Positions 53,971 through 63,068 of a stretch of 64,000 bases of DNA are shown here, in pieces. Origin of the DNA: Planococcus salinus (GTDB lineage: Bacteria > Bacillota > Bacilli > Bacillales_A > Planococcaceae); assembly GCF_003719725.1 (NCBI RefSeq), contig NZ_RIAX01000002.1:124001-188000 (forward strand), given 5' to 3'. Numbering within the stretch: position 1 is the first letter of the stretch; the number at the start of each line of letters is the position of its first letter. Position numbers and translations under genes: made by a program. The notes below the pieces were generated by a model. It had not been told where the DNA came from, ran no database searches, and saw only the letters and a program-made list of their open reading frames with translations.

Positions 53971-54681
53971 TCAGCTGTTCATAAAGACGGGTTCGTTATT
54001 TTCGTCAATGGTGTAAGGCAAAGAGTATGCCGGAACAATCGGGCTTTCTTCATAAAGAAGAAAACGGATATCCTGTCCCGCTTCCAAGCTGCCTTCGTAT
54101 TCCTGAATGGCAGTGTACAGATCCATCGTATAGTCGATGTAGACGTCGCCGCTTCCTGTCACCACAAATGGTAATTCTCTGCCGCTGTATGGACTGCTGA
54201 CTGTCTGTTCTTCACTGAACCCCATGGCTTCGTAATTGAATTTGTACACATTATCTGCCACAGTTTCAGAAATTGGCGCACGTCCCCCATTTGCATTTTT
54301 CCGGATATTGATGGACCGGATGGCTTCTGCGACCCGCAAGTCCACCAGCTTTACAGTTGGAGCTTCTTCGACATCCATCAGCACGTACTGATAGATTCCA
54401 CCCGTTTCAAAAGCATTGGGAGGGATTTCAGCTGTATAATCCGGCACAATTTTAGAAAAATCAACAGGATACTTGATGTATTGATCAACGTCCATATCCC
54501 GTGTCTTGATCGGCAGCAAACCGCCGGTAGCTTCCCGGTATTGATCCACTGCGTTTTGCACAGTGTTCAGTTGATCCCCATACGGAATTTGGTTTCCGGC
54601 TCTTTCGCTTTCAGGGAGCATACAACCAGACAGCAGTGCGAGAACGACTAAGATGATTGATAACAATTGGTATTTTTTCAT
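53971..54681 (-). CDS. yphF: YphF-like lipoprotein
   Basis: Secreted lipoprotein of 236 residues. The signal peptide has a lipobox LLSGC with Cys near residue 20 (KKYQLLSIILVVLALLSGC spans the hydrophobic core). The mature part has no recognised enzyme motif. The ATG at 54681 after GAGGTGAG is chosen over the frame opening at 54690. Position between hbs and yphE/gpsA equals that of B. subtilis yphF. Function unknown. Confidence 0.82.
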   Translation of the reverse strand: MKKYQLLSIILVVLALLSGCMLPESERAGNQIPYGDQLNTVQNAVDQYREATGGLLPIKTRDMDVDQYIKYPVDFSKIVPDYTAEIPPNAFETGGIYQYVLMDVEEAPTVKLVDLRVAEAIRSINIRKNANGGRAPISETVADNVYKFNYEAMGFSEEQTVSSPYSGRELPFVVTGSGDVYIDYTMDLYTAIQEYEGSLEAGQDIRFLLYEESPIVPAYSLPYTIDENNEPVFMNS

Positions 54682-54691
54682 ATTTCTCACC

Positions 54692-54895
54692 TCAAGCGCC
54701 GCCAGTAGGGCCGCTGAATACCGTGAATATCATGATAAAGAATCCAAGAATCAGCAAAACATACGCGACTAACGCGAATAGAAATTTAAAGATGCCATTT
54801 TTCAGTTTGTATCGGCTCAAGTAAATCAAGCCCATCGATATGATCAAAAAAGCAATTCCGGCAAATGACACCCACATTTTATCCAAAGAACTCAT
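54692..54895 (-). CDS. yphE: YphE-like small membrane protein (DUF2768)
   Basis: Membrane protein of 67 residues with two hydrophobic helices (about 8-27 and 38-60). The open frame extends to 54982 but would cross the gpsA terminator, and the ATG at 54895 has an AAAGGCGG site. It ends 10 bp before yphF, so they are probably cotranscribed. Position matches B. subtilis yphE. Function unknown. Confidence 0.8.
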   Translation of the reverse strand: MSSLDKMWVSFAGIAFLIISMGLIYLSRYKLKNGIFKFLFALVAYVLLILGFFIMIFTVFSGPTGGA

Positions 54896-54937
54896 GATTG
54901 GCCGCCTTTCGTTCAGTTTCAGTCCATAGTATAGCAT

Positions 54938-54974
54938 AAAAAAAGAAGAGGCAGCTGTGTGCTGCTTCTTCTTT
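54938..54974 (-). terminator. Terminator of gpsA
   Basis: AAGAAG-AAGCAGC-ACAC-AGCTGC-CTCTTCTT on the minus strand, followed by seven T. Confidence 0.8.
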
Positions 54975-54982
54975 TGTGACAA

Positions 54983-56002
54983 TTACAGTAAGTCGATCAA
55001 GTCTTCCATTTCATTCTTTTTCATGCGGCCCATCAGCTTATCAACAGCTTCTGTAGTCGATACCCCTTCGAACAGCACCGCATAAAGAGTGGCTGTAATC
55101 GGCATGGGGACATTGTAGGCTTCTGCCAATTGATAAGCGGCTTTGGTTGTCCGGATGCCTTCGACCACCATCCCCATTTCCTGCAGCACATCATCCAGCG
55201 ACTTCCCTTTTCCCAACATATTCCCGGCGCGCCAGTTTCTTGAATGGGGACTCGTGCAAGTGACAATCAAGTCTCCGACACCGGTCAATCCAGAAAACGT
55301 CAATGGAGTCGCTCCCATTTTCACACCAAGACGCGCGATTTCCGCCAGTCCTCGTGTCATGAGAGCAGCTTTAGCGTTGTCGCCATAACCCAACCCATCG
55401 GTGATGCCGACAGCAAGAGCAATGATATTCTTAAGCGCTCCACCGATTTCGACTCCAATCACGTCTTTATTGGTATAGACTCGGAAATAGTGGTTCATGA
55501 AAAGGTCCTGTACCCGCTCGGCTGATTTCGTGTTTTCACAGGCCGCCGTAACGGTTGTCGGATGTTCCAGCACCACTTCTTCTGCGTGGCTTGGTCCGGA
55601 CAGGACAACAACGTCTTCAATCCATTGTGCCGGAATTTCTTCCCGGATCATTTCACTGATTCGTTTCAGCGAATCAGGTTCAATTCCTTTTGATACATGG
55701 ACAAACAAAGCAGGTTCCACCATATTTTCCTTAATCTTGACACAAACTTCGCGGATTGCCTTTGTCGGAACAGCCAATACATAGATTCTGGCGTGCCCTA
55801 CAGCTTCCGGCAAATCCGATGTCGCTTTTAATCCATCCGGCAGACGGATTCCTTTTAAATAATTTTCATTGGAATGCTGGTTGATTTCTATGGCTTGTTC
55901 CGCTCTGTGTGTCCAAACGAGTAAATCATGGCCGTTTTGAGCCAGCACATAGCTCAGCGCGGTCCCCCAGCTCCCTGCTCCAAAAACAGAAACTTTTTCC
56001 AT
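54983..56002 (-). CDS. gpsA: Glycerol-3-phosphate dehydrogenase [NAD(P)+]
   Basis: Makes sn-glycerol-3-phosphate for phospholipids from dihydroxyacetone phosphate. The 339 residues start with the Rossmann [11 protein letters not shown] (8-18); the active-site region has [27 protein letters not shown] in about residues 188-214 with catalytic Lys, and [14 protein letters not shown] near 250. It follows der by 23 bp. plsC in the same window uses the downstream lysophosphatidate. Confidence 0.95.
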   Translation of the reverse strand: MEKVSVFGAGSWGTALSYVLAQNGHDLLVWTHRAEQAIEINQHSNENYLKGIRLPDGLKATSDLPEAVGHARIYVLAVPTKAIREVCVKIKENMVEPALFVHVSKGIEPDSLKRISEMIREEIPAQWIEDVVVLSGPSHAEEVVLEHPTTVTAACENTKSAERVQDLFMNHYFRVYTNKDVIGVEIGGALKNIIALAVGITDGLGYGDNAKAALMTRGLAEIARLGVKMGATPLTFSGLTGVGDLIVTCTSPHSRNWRAGNMLGKGKSLDDVLQEMGMVVEGIRTTKAAYQLAEAYNVPMPITATLYAVLFEGVSTTEAVDKLMGRMKKNEMEDLIDLL

Positions 56003-56025
56003 AATGATGCACCACCTTTTAGCAA

Positions 56026-57336
56026 TTACGTGCGGGCACGTGTAATCAGCCGCAACGGAGTTCCTTCAAAGTCAAAGCTTTCACGGATCCGATTCTGCAA
56101 AAACCGTTCGTAACTGAAGTGCATCAGATCCGGCTCATTGACAAACACCACAAAAGTAGGTGGTTTCACCGCCACTTGTGTCGCATAATACAGACGGAGT
56201 CTGCGGCCTTTATCAGACGGTGCAGGGTTCATCGCTACAGCATCTTCGATCACTTCGTTCAAAATGCTCGACTGAATGCGTCTTGAATGGTTTTCATTTA
56301 CTTTGTTGATCACTTCCAGAATATTATGGACGCGTTTTCCGCTTATAGCGGAAACAAACATGATGGGTGCGTAATCCAGGAACAAGAAATGTTCCCGAAT
56401 TTTACGTGTCATTACGTTCATTGTCTTTTCGTCCTTTTCAATGGCATCCCATTTGTTGACCACAATGACAATCGCTTTTCCGGCTTCATGCGCATAACCG
56501 GCAATTTTCTTGTCTTGTTCCTGAATGCCTTCTTCCGCATTTAAGACGACCAGCACAACGTCAGAACGTTCAATTGCACGAAGGGCCCGAAGCACACTGT
56601 ATTTTTCAGTGGTTTCATATACTTTCCCTTTTTTCCGCATTCCGGCCGTGTCAATGATGACATAAGGCTGTTCATCGTATTCGTACTGCGTATCGACAGC
56701 ATCCCGGGTCGTTCCGGCCACTTCACTGACAATGACGCGCTCTTCTCCTAAGAAGGAGTTGACAAGTGACGATTTCCCGACGTTTGGCCGTCCGATCAAT
56801 GAAAATTTGATGACATTGTCCGGATACTCCTCTTCGTCTTCTTTTGGAAAGTTCTTGGCCACTTCATCCAGCAGGTCTCCAAGACCCAATCCATGAGAGC
56901 CGGAAATCGGAAACGGTTCCCCCATCCCAAGCGTATAAAAATCATAGATCATGTGTTTCATGTCCGGATTGTCTATTTTATTGACTGCTAAAATGACCGG
57001 TTTTTTTGTCCGGTACAGGATTTTTGCCACTTGTTCATCCTGTACGGTCACACCGTCACGTCCATTGACCAAAAAAATGATGACGTCGGCTTCGTCCATG
57101 GCAATTTCCGCCTGATGCCGGATTTGTTCCAAAAATGGTTCATCGCGGAGATCGATGCCTCCAGTATCGATGATATTGAATTCATGTGTCAGCCAATCAG
57201 CCGAACTGTAAATGCGGTCACGCGTGACTCCTGGAACATCTTCCACGATGGACACCCGTTCTCCTACCACGCGATTAAATATCGTGGACTTCCCAACGTT
57301 CGGCCGGCCGACGATTGCTACTACCGGTTTTGACAT
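56026..57336 (-). CDS. der: Ribosome-associated GTPase Der (EngA)
   Basis: Essential double GTPase for 50S ribosome assembly. The 436 residues hold two G domains, with GRPNVGKST near residue 10 and GRPNVGKSS near 183, and a C-terminal KH-like domain (about 350-436). The frame is open to 57474, but ATG 57336 ([10 protein letters not shown]) follows AAGGATG and gives the normal length. It is followed closely by gpsA, as in B. subtilis. Confidence 0.96.
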   Translation of the reverse strand: MSKPVVAIVGRPNVGKSTIFNRVVGERVSIVEDVPGVTRDRIYSSADWLTHEFNIIDTGGIDLRDEPFLEQIRHQAEIAMDEADVIIFLVNGRDGVTVQDEQVAKILYRTKKPVILAVNKIDNPDMKHMIYDFYTLGMGEPFPISGSHGLGLGDLLDEVAKNFPKEDEEEYPDNVIKFSLIGRPNVGKSSLVNSFLGEERVIVSEVAGTTRDAVDTQYEYDEQPYVIIDTAGMRKKGKVYETTEKYSVLRALRAIERSDVVLVVLNAEEGIQEQDKKIAGYAHEAGKAIVIVVNKWDAIEKDEKTMNVMTRKIREHFLFLDYAPIMFVSAISGKRVHNILEVINKVNENHSRRIQSSILNEVIEDAVAMNPAPSDKGRRLRLYYATQVAVKPPTFVVFVNEPDLMHFSYERFLQNRIRESFDFEGTPLRLITRART

Positions 57337-57378
57337 AATAATTTCATCCTTCCACTTCATATATTGCCTATTATACAC

Positions 57379-57414
57379 GAAAAAGACGATGGCATCGCTT
57401 AAATGTCCATCGCC
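57379..57414 (-). terminator. Terminator of fni
   Basis: GGCGATGG (57407-57414 on the minus strand) pairs with CCATCGTC (57385-57392), one G-U, followed by five T. It separates rpsA-fni from der-gpsA. Confidence 0.7.
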
Positions 57415-57430
57415 TTCAAAGGTGCAATAT

Positions 57431-58486
57431 TCAGTTTTTCGCCCGATTGGCAAAGTCGTGCAGGTCAAAGCCACGGAGCGTCAAATAATGAGCCAGGTCC
57501 CCCGAAATAATGAGAGGACAATGTGTCAGGTCTTTTAAGGTTTTTGCGCCCAACGCTGTCATCATCATTGTTAAATCATCGTACAAAGCCATCACTTCCT
57601 CTATCAGTGGCTTCTCCCCCTGCTTGACAGCCGTCTTCAGGAAAGAACCCGCCAATCCGGCTGCGTCTGCTCCGAGAGCACATGCCTTGATAACATCCTG
57701 GGCATGCTTGATGCCCCCTGATGCCAAAACTGTTTTTCTGCTGACGCTTGACACATCAACAATGGCTGCTGGCGTCGGAATGCCCCAGTCCTGAAAAAAG
57801 GACAGCTTCCGTTGACGCCGTTCGTTTTCAACTTGCGCAAAGTTGGTTCCTCCGCAGCCACTGACATCAATGGCAGCGATGTTCGTGTCATTCAATTTTT
57901 CAGCCGTCTCACGGGAAATGCCAAACCCTGTCTCTTTCACGATAACCGGAACATTAACATTTTCAGCGATCTCATTAATCCGCTCAAATGCTCCTGTAAA
58001 GTCCCTGTCTCCTTCAGGCATCGTCAATTCCTGAATCACATTCAAGTGAATCTGAAGTGCATTTGCTTCAATCATTTCAACCGCTTCATTTGCCTGCTGC
58101 AGTGAGGCTTCACTGCCGAGATTGGCCATTATGATCCCTTCCGGATTTTCTTTCCTTACCACCTGATAAGTAGCGCGTTCGCTTTTGTCTTTGAGCGCTG
58201 ACATCTGAGAGCCGACAGCCATTGCCATGCCTGTTTCTTTGGCAACACGCGCCAGCATGGCGTTCAACTTCTCAGTGTCGGCGCCTCCTCCACCCGTCAT
58301 TGCATTAATAAAAACAGGTGACTTCAACTTCAAATCACCTGTTTCCGGTTTTAAACTGATGTTCTGCACACCCGTATTCGGCAATGCCTGATGGACAAAA
58401 CGGATGTCATCGAACATTGTGTCGGCTTGCTGGCCGGTGGATAAAGCAAATTGAATATGATCCATCTTCCGTTTAGCTCTCGACAT
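57431..58486 (-). CDS. fni: Type 2 isopentenyl-diphosphate delta-isomerase
   Basis: FMN- and NADPH-dependent isomerase of IPP and DMAPP. The 351 residues fold as a TIM barrel with [14 protein letters not shown] near 64, [11 protein letters not shown] near 93, [12 protein letters not shown] near 185 and [10 protein letters not shown] near 208. It follows the rpsA stop by 1 bp. Its products supply hepS/hepT encoded 7 kb away. Confidence 0.95.
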   Translation of the reverse strand: MSRAKRKMDHIQFALSTGQQADTMFDDIRFVHQALPNTGVQNISLKPETGDLKLKSPVFINAMTGGGGADTEKLNAMLARVAKETGMAMAVGSQMSALKDKSERATYQVVRKENPEGIIMANLGSEASLQQANEAVEMIEANALQIHLNVIQELTMPEGDRDFTGAFERINEIAENVNVPVIVKETGFGISRETAEKLNDTNIAAIDVSGCGGTNFAQVENERRQRKLSFFQDWGIPTPAAIVDVSSVSRKTVLASGGIKHAQDVIKACALGADAAGLAGSFLKTAVKQGEKPLIEEVMALYDDLTMMMTALGAKTLKDLTHCPLIISGDLAHYLTLRGFDLHDFANRAKN

Positions 58487-58487
58487 C

Positions 58488-59633
58488 TTACTCGGATTTA
58501 AAGCCTTTCAATTTGTCGCCAATTACATCACTGATGGAGAATCCGGATGATTCTTCAGGCATATCATAATCCGAATAATCATTTTCCTGCTCTTTTTCCT
58601 GCAACTCTTTAATGCTGAGTGACAAGCGCTTATCCGCCTTGTTGACTTCCAGCACTTTCACCTGAACTTCTTGCCCTTCACTCAATACCTCATGTGGGGT
58701 GCTGATGTGCTTATGGGCAATTTGTGAAATGTGGACAAGGCCTTCCACTCCAGGGAACACTTCGACAAACGCACCGTAACTGACAAGGCGTTTCACTTTG
58801 CCTGTATGAACCGATCCTTTTGGCGCTTTGTCTTCAATCGAATCCCAAGGCCCTGGAAGCGTATCTTTGATGGATAAAGAAATCCGTTCGGCGTCCCGGT
58901 CAACTGAAAGTACTTTTACCGTGACTTCCTGTCCTTCGGTAACCACATCTGAAACTTTGTCAATATGTTCATGTGATAATTGAGAAATATGGACAAGGCC
59001 GTCGACTCCGCCAATGTCGACAAATGCACCAAAAGAAGCGATTCTCTGCACTTTGCCTTTCAGCTCATCGCCAGGATGGATATTTTCCATCACTTCTGCT
59101 TTTTGCGATTCTTTTTCCATCTCAACGACCGCCCGGTGAGACAAGATCAGGCGATTATTTTCTTTCTCCATTTCTACAATTTTAAAAGTCAGAACTTTCC
59201 CTTTGTAATCTTCGAAAGACTCGACAAAATGATCCTCCACAAGAGATGCCGGGACAAAACCGCGGACGCCCAAATCGATTACTAATCCGCCTTTTACGAC
59301 ATCTTTCACTTCTGCTTCGATGATTTCGCCAGACTCAAATTTTTCTTCCAAGGCATCCCATGCCTGTTCAGCATCGACTTTGCGCTTGGACAATACATAA
59401 TTTTCATCTTCCACCTTCGTGATCACCAAATCGAGTTCATCTCCGACTTCGACGGAATCTGATGCTTTTTCAATATGAAGGCTTGATAACTCACTGATAG
59501 GAATAACTCCATCGAAAGGTGCTCCTTCGATCGTTACGGTCACTGCTTTTTCTTCAATTTTAGCAACTATACCTTTTACGCGATCCCCTACTTGAAGATC
59601 CCCGTTTTCCATCATGTTCATTTCCTCAGACAT
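58488..59633 (-). CDS. rpsA: Ribosomal protein S1 homologue (YpfD)
   Basis: RNA-binding protein of 381 residues with four S1 (OB-fold) repeats, starting near residues 15, 102, 185 and 272; the last two are the best conserved ([19 protein letters not shown] and [19 protein letters not shown]). This is the short Bacillota form rather than the six-repeat E. coli S1, and in B. subtilis YpfD is not essential. It lies between plsC and fni. Confidence 0.93.
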   Translation of the reverse strand: MSEEMNMMENGDLQVGDRVKGIVAKIEEKAVTVTIEGAPFDGVIPISELSSLHIEKASDSVEVGDELDLVITKVEDENYVLSKRKVDAEQAWDALEEKFESGEIIEAEVKDVVKGGLVIDLGVRGFVPASLVEDHFVESFEDYKGKVLTFKIVEMEKENNRLILSHRAVVEMEKESQKAEVMENIHPGDELKGKVQRIASFGAFVDIGGVDGLVHISQLSHEHIDKVSDVVTEGQEVTVKVLSVDRDAERISLSIKDTLPGPWDSIEDKAPKGSVHTGKVKRLVSYGAFVEVFPGVEGLVHISQIAHKHISTPHEVLSEGQEVQVKVLEVNKADKRLSLSIKELQEKEQENDYSDYDMPEESSGFSISDVIGDKLKGFKSE

Positions 59634-59701
59634 AAGTAGCCCTCCTTCACAAACTATCCATCTTTTATTTTATTCGAATTCTCTAATAAAAACAAAAATA
59701 A

Positions 59702-60292
59702 TCACTTATTTTCCTGGTATTCATCAAGAATTTTTTGGATATTCCCCATGATCGCTTCGGTTACTTCGTCGGCGGATGCTTTTCTCTCCCTGAACGGCTC
59801 CATGCGAATCGGTTCTCCGTAAACCACTTTCACTTTTCGGAATGCCTTATAAGGGCCGATGATGGCACATGGCATCACATCTGCATTTCCGCGCAACGCA
59901 AAGAACCCGGCTCCACTCAACCCTTTTTTAAGCACTCCGTCAGTCGAGCGGGTCCCTTCTGGAAATAGCCCGACAACATTGCCGCTTTTCAATAACTTTA
60001 AGGCGGTCCGCAGTGCTTCCCTGTCACTCATCCCGCGTTTGACGGGGAATGCATTGACTTTCGGAAGAATCGGCCCCAGAATCGGGGCTTTGAACAGTTC
60101 TTCTTTTGCCATGAAGTGGACAGTCCTTGGCGCTGTCATGCCAACCACCGGTGGATCAAGCGCATGAATATGATTGGAACAAAGCAAAATCCCCCCATCT
60201 TTCGGAAAGTTCTCAGCTCCGATCACTTCGAAACGATACATGGGTGTTAACACGGTTTTAACCAATGCTTTTCCGAACGTATACAAATTCAC
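59702..60292 (-). CDS. plsC: 1-Acyl-sn-glycerol-3-phosphate acyltransferase
   Basis: Makes phosphatidic acid from lysophosphatidic acid at the membrane. The 196 residues have the acyltransferase motifs NHIHALDPP near 41 (HX4D) and FPEGTRS near 114. It starts 1 bp after the cmk stop. The gene order cmk-plsC-rpsA is common in Bacillales. Confidence 0.93.
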   Translation of the reverse strand: MNLYTFGKALVKTVLTPMYRFEVIGAENFPKDGGILLCSNHIHALDPPVVGMTAPRTVHFMAKEELFKAPILGPILPKVNAFPVKRGMSDREALRTALKLLKSGNVVGLFPEGTRSTDGVLKKGLSGAGFFALRGNADVMPCAIIGPYKAFRKVKVVYGEPIRMEPFRERKASADEVTEAIMGNIQKILDEYQENK

Positions 60293-60293
60293 T

Positions 60294-60968
60294 TTACTTC
60301 AACCTTTCTGCTGTCAGTTTTAAGATGGCGAGGGCCGCTTCCTCTATAGTCAAAGCAGTCGTATCCAGGAAAATGGCATCTTCCGCTTTGCGCAAAGGTG
60401 CGAACTCACGCTCACTGTCCAGTTTGTCACGTTCGGCAATTTCTTTCTGCAATTCTTCCAGTGGGGTATCAATGTTCCGTTTTTTGTTTTCCTCAAACCT
60501 TCTTCTGGCACGTTCTTCAACAGAAGCCGACATGAATATCTTCAATGCTGCGTCCGGGAGCACATGTGTTCCGATGTCACGTCCATCCATCACCACTCCG
60601 CGCCCATGAGCCAGCTGTTGCTGTAAATGAACCATCTGCTCACGCACTGCTTCATGGGCTGCAATTTCCGAAACGGCCTTCGTGACATATTGCGATCGAA
60701 TATCTTCGGTCACATTTTTCTGATCCAGAAAAACAAGCTGCCCATTCTCTGACGGCTGCAAATCAATGACGGTGTTTTTCAGCAGTTCACCCACTTCCTC
60801 ATTGCTCGCCAGGTTTAACCCTTCCTGTAACGCTTTTAATGTAATGGCACGGTACATCGCGCCTGTATCAATGTAAATATACCCTAATTTTTCAGCCACA
60901 ATCTTTGCGATTGTACTTTTTCCAGCCGCCGCCGGACCATCAATCGCAATTTGTATCGGTTTCGTCAA
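60294..60968 (-). CDS. cmk: Cytidylate kinase
   Basis: Phosphorylates CMP and dCMP. The 224 residues start with the P-loop [13 protein letters not shown] near 6 and include the family's [12 protein letters not shown] and [11 protein letters not shown] lid region. The frame opens with ATG at 60995, but TTG at 60968 lies 6 nt after GAGGTG and gives the length known for B. subtilis Cmk. Upstream is a repeat-filled gap to prsW. Confidence 0.94.
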   Translation of the reverse strand: MTKPIQIAIDGPAAAGKSTIAKIVAEKLGYIYIDTGAMYRAITLKALQEGLNLASNEEVGELLKNTVIDLQPSENGQLVFLDQKNVTEDIRSQYVTKAVSEIAAHEAVREQMVHLQQQLAHGRGVVMDGRDIGTHVLPDAALKIFMSASVEERARRRFEENKKRNIDTPLEELQKEIAERDKLDSEREFAPLRKAEDAIFLDTTALTIEEAALAILKLTAERLK

Positions 60969-61008
60969 AACAGTCACCTCGTCATATGTAGTCAATGTAT
61001 TTTAACAT

Positions 61009-61165
61009 AGAAAAGCGCAGGCGCCTATCCAGCCTCGACAAGCGCTGGAAGGCCTGTGGGGAATGGCGTCCCTTGCCATTTCCGGCAGGACTGAAGCGTC
61101 TCGAGAGGCTAGGCGCCGGAGTCTGGACACTAGAAAAGCGCAGGCGGCCATTGCTTCAAAAATTT
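61009..61165. repeat. GAAAAGCG-type intergenic repeat, copy 2
   Basis: Two copies of AGAAAAGCGCAGGCG occur at about 61011 and 61131 on the + strand, separated by a CTCGAGAGGCTAGGCGCCGGAGTCTGGACAC-like segment at about 61100-61130. Its complement matches the words at 53146-53190. The stretch lies between cmk and the prsW terminator and fills that 299-bp gap. No reading frame is credible. Confidence 0.65.
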
Positions 61166-61186
61166 GCCCAACAGCTTTCAGGCATC

Positions 61187-61210
61187 AAAAAACCCGGAAC
61201 TCACGGGTTC
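61187..61210 (-). terminator. Terminator of prsW
   Basis: AACCCG (61204-61209 on the minus strand) pairs with CGGGTT (61191-61196), followed by TTTT, about 60 bp after the prsW stop. Confidence 0.6.
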
Positions 61211-61267
61211 CAGGCGGGTGAATCTATGCGTGTTCCTTTCATTTCAAAAGAAGTCACTATGAATGTC

Positions 61268-61957
61268 TCAAGGCTGGATGTCGGGCCGGTTGCGGTAATG
61301 CGTCAGTGTCAATTGGTGGGCCTGCTTTACTTTCCGAAGGCCGAACCACCAAAGAAAGAGCATAAAAGGGACGATACCATACAGCCAGTTGCTGTCGTTG
61401 AAGTACAATATTGCATTGTAAAGCATATGCAGCGCCAACGAAGCGCACAAAGCCCAAACCAGCCATTTCCTGCCTGACTGATGATTCGAAAACTTAGCCC
61501 TTCCGAAGTAATACCCCATGACCACACCGAACAGAGCATGACTTGAGACAGGCAGGAATGCCCGGATAAAAGCTATTTCCAGGCCAAATTCCAAAAGATA
61601 CAAGATATTTTCAACCGTGGCAAAACCGAGGGATATACTTGCTCCATACAAGATCCCATCATATGGGTCTTCGAAATCGACATGCCGATAGATGGCGATG
61701 ACCAATACAAGCCATTTAAAAAATTCTTCCACGATACTGGCAAATAGCACCGATTGGGTAAAAACATTTGAAAAGACACCTTCAGCATCGAAAACATACT
61801 GAACAAAAAGAATCGGAAATGTCAGAACCGCACCGTAGATAAAACAATGGAACAATAATTTAGAAGGCTCTGTAGCGAACTGATCGCGCAGATAGAAATA
61901 ACTGAACAACGCCAAACTTGGAGCAATCGCAACTGTTAGAAGGATTATCATGGACAT
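61268..61957 (-). CDS. prsW: Intramembrane glutamic protease PrsW
   Basis: Polytopic membrane protease of 229 residues. The conserved residues are the Glu pair 77-78 in IVEEFFKW, Glu116 in FATVEN, and His140 in SSHALFGVVMGYY, each in a membrane segment. In B. subtilis PrsW starts cleavage of anti-sigma RsiW, releasing SigW. No rsiW is in the window. It lies between asparaginase and cmk; the spore germination genes sleB-ypeB, next to it in B. subtilis, are missing. Confidence 0.93.
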   Translation of the reverse strand: MSMIILLTVAIAPSLALFSYFYLRDQFATEPSKLLFHCFIYGAVLTFPILFVQYVFDAEGVFSNVFTQSVLFASIVEEFFKWLVLVIAIYRHVDFEDPYDGILYGASISLGFATVENILYLLEFGLEIAFIRAFLPVSSHALFGVVMGYYFGRAKFSNHQSGRKWLVWALCASLALHMLYNAILYFNDSNWLYGIVPFMLFLWWFGLRKVKQAHQLTLTHYRNRPDIQP

Positions 61958-62032
61958 GCTCCTTTGACTGGAATAGCTTCATTATACCACGGACGACCGT
62001 TAATTTTTGCCATTGAAACCGTTACGAAAGAC

Positions 62033-63001
62033 TCAAATATGGAAAGTCTTTTCGTCGATTCCTTTTCCTGCGGACAGGACGATTGCCAGTTTGATCCGGG
62101 CTTTTTTGCTGTCATAATCACTTCCCAGAAAAACTCCGCGGGACATTAAGTCATGGGCGCTTCCGGGATAACCATAGGTGGGGTATGTATTGCCTTCTTC
62201 AGCGCTTGTTGTCAGAACGACCACCACTCCATTCCGGCATGCTTTCTCAACGGATTTCACCATATGGGGAGAGATCTGCCCACGGCCTGCCGCTTCCAGA
62301 ATAATGCCACTTGTTCCGCCTTCAGTTAAAAGATCAATCATAAAGCCATCCTGTCCCGAATAGCATTTGACGATTTCGACACGCGGGATCGTGTCTTCCA
62401 CCTCGTAAACTTCCCTCATAATCGGTTTCTGATAAACCTTGACCTCATCATTGTCAATGATCCCTAAATAGCCATGACCAAAGGAATCAAATCCCTGGAG
62501 GTTGCTGGCATGCACTTTCTTTACATACTTGGCTGTATAAATCCGTTCATTGAAAACGACGACCGTTCCGGTGCAGCGCAGTGTTTCATCAACCGATACG
62601 TAAATGGAGTTGCGTAAATTGGAATAGACATCCGTCCCGACATCGTCCGGTGAACGCTGAGATCCTGTCACGACGATGGTTCGTTCATCTGAAATGGTCA
62701 AATCCAGGAAATAGGCGGTTTCTTCCAACGTGTCCGTTCCGTGAGTCACAACGACACCGTCCACGGAAGGGTCATTGAGCTCTTTTACAATCGCTTCGCG
62801 CAGTTCCAGCATTTGAGGAAAACCGATATGCATGCTCGGCAACTGAAATACATCGATCACCTTCACTTCTATCTCTTCAGGCAACTGGCAAAGCTCCGCC
62901 AGCTCTTTTCCTGAAATCGCCCCTGATTTCAACAGTCCTTTAGAAACTTCTTTACTGGCAATTGTGCCACCTGTTGTTATCAAGGAAACTTTCTTTTTCA
63001 T
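62033..63001 (-). CDS. ansA: L-asparaginase
   Basis: Hydrolyses asparagine to aspartate and ammonia. The 322 residues have both active-site threonine motifs, TTGGTIAS (9-16) and HGTDTLEET (87-95), and the conserved Lys in AKYVKKVHASN near 163. There is no signal peptide, so it is cytoplasmic. Single gene between prsW and ypdA. Affinity class (I or II) cannot be told from sequence by eye. Confidence 0.92.
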   Translation of the reverse strand: MKKKVSLITTGGTIASKEVSKGLLKSGAISGKELAELCQLPEEIEVKVIDVFQLPSMHIGFPQMLELREAIVKELNDPSVDGVVVTHGTDTLEETAYFLDLTISDERTIVVTGSQRSPDDVGTDVYSNLRNSIYVSVDETLRCTGTVVVFNERIYTAKYVKKVHASNLQGFDSFGHGYLGIIDNDEVKVYQKPIMREVYEVEDTIPRVEIVKCYSGQDGFMIDLLTEGGTSGIILEAAGRGQISPHMVKSVEKACRNGVVVVLTTSAEEGNTYPTYGYPGSAHDLMSRGVFLGSDYDSKKARIKLAIVLSAGKGIDEKTFHI

Positions 63002-63040
63002 CTGTCATCACCCCTGGATTAATATATGTATCGATAAAAA

Positions 63041-63068
63041 TAACAAAAGCACACTTAACGTGTGCTTT
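63041..63068 (-). terminator. Terminator of ypdA
   Basis: AAAGCACAC pairs perfectly with GTGTGCTTT (9 bp, 5-nt loop) and overlaps the ypdA stop; T-rich tail TTTTGTTATTTTT on the minus strand. Confidence 0.8.

Noticed and set aside
56026-57474. N-terminal extension of der to 57474
   Set aside because: The extension overlaps fni and the fni terminator and does not resemble Der; ATG 57336 is right.
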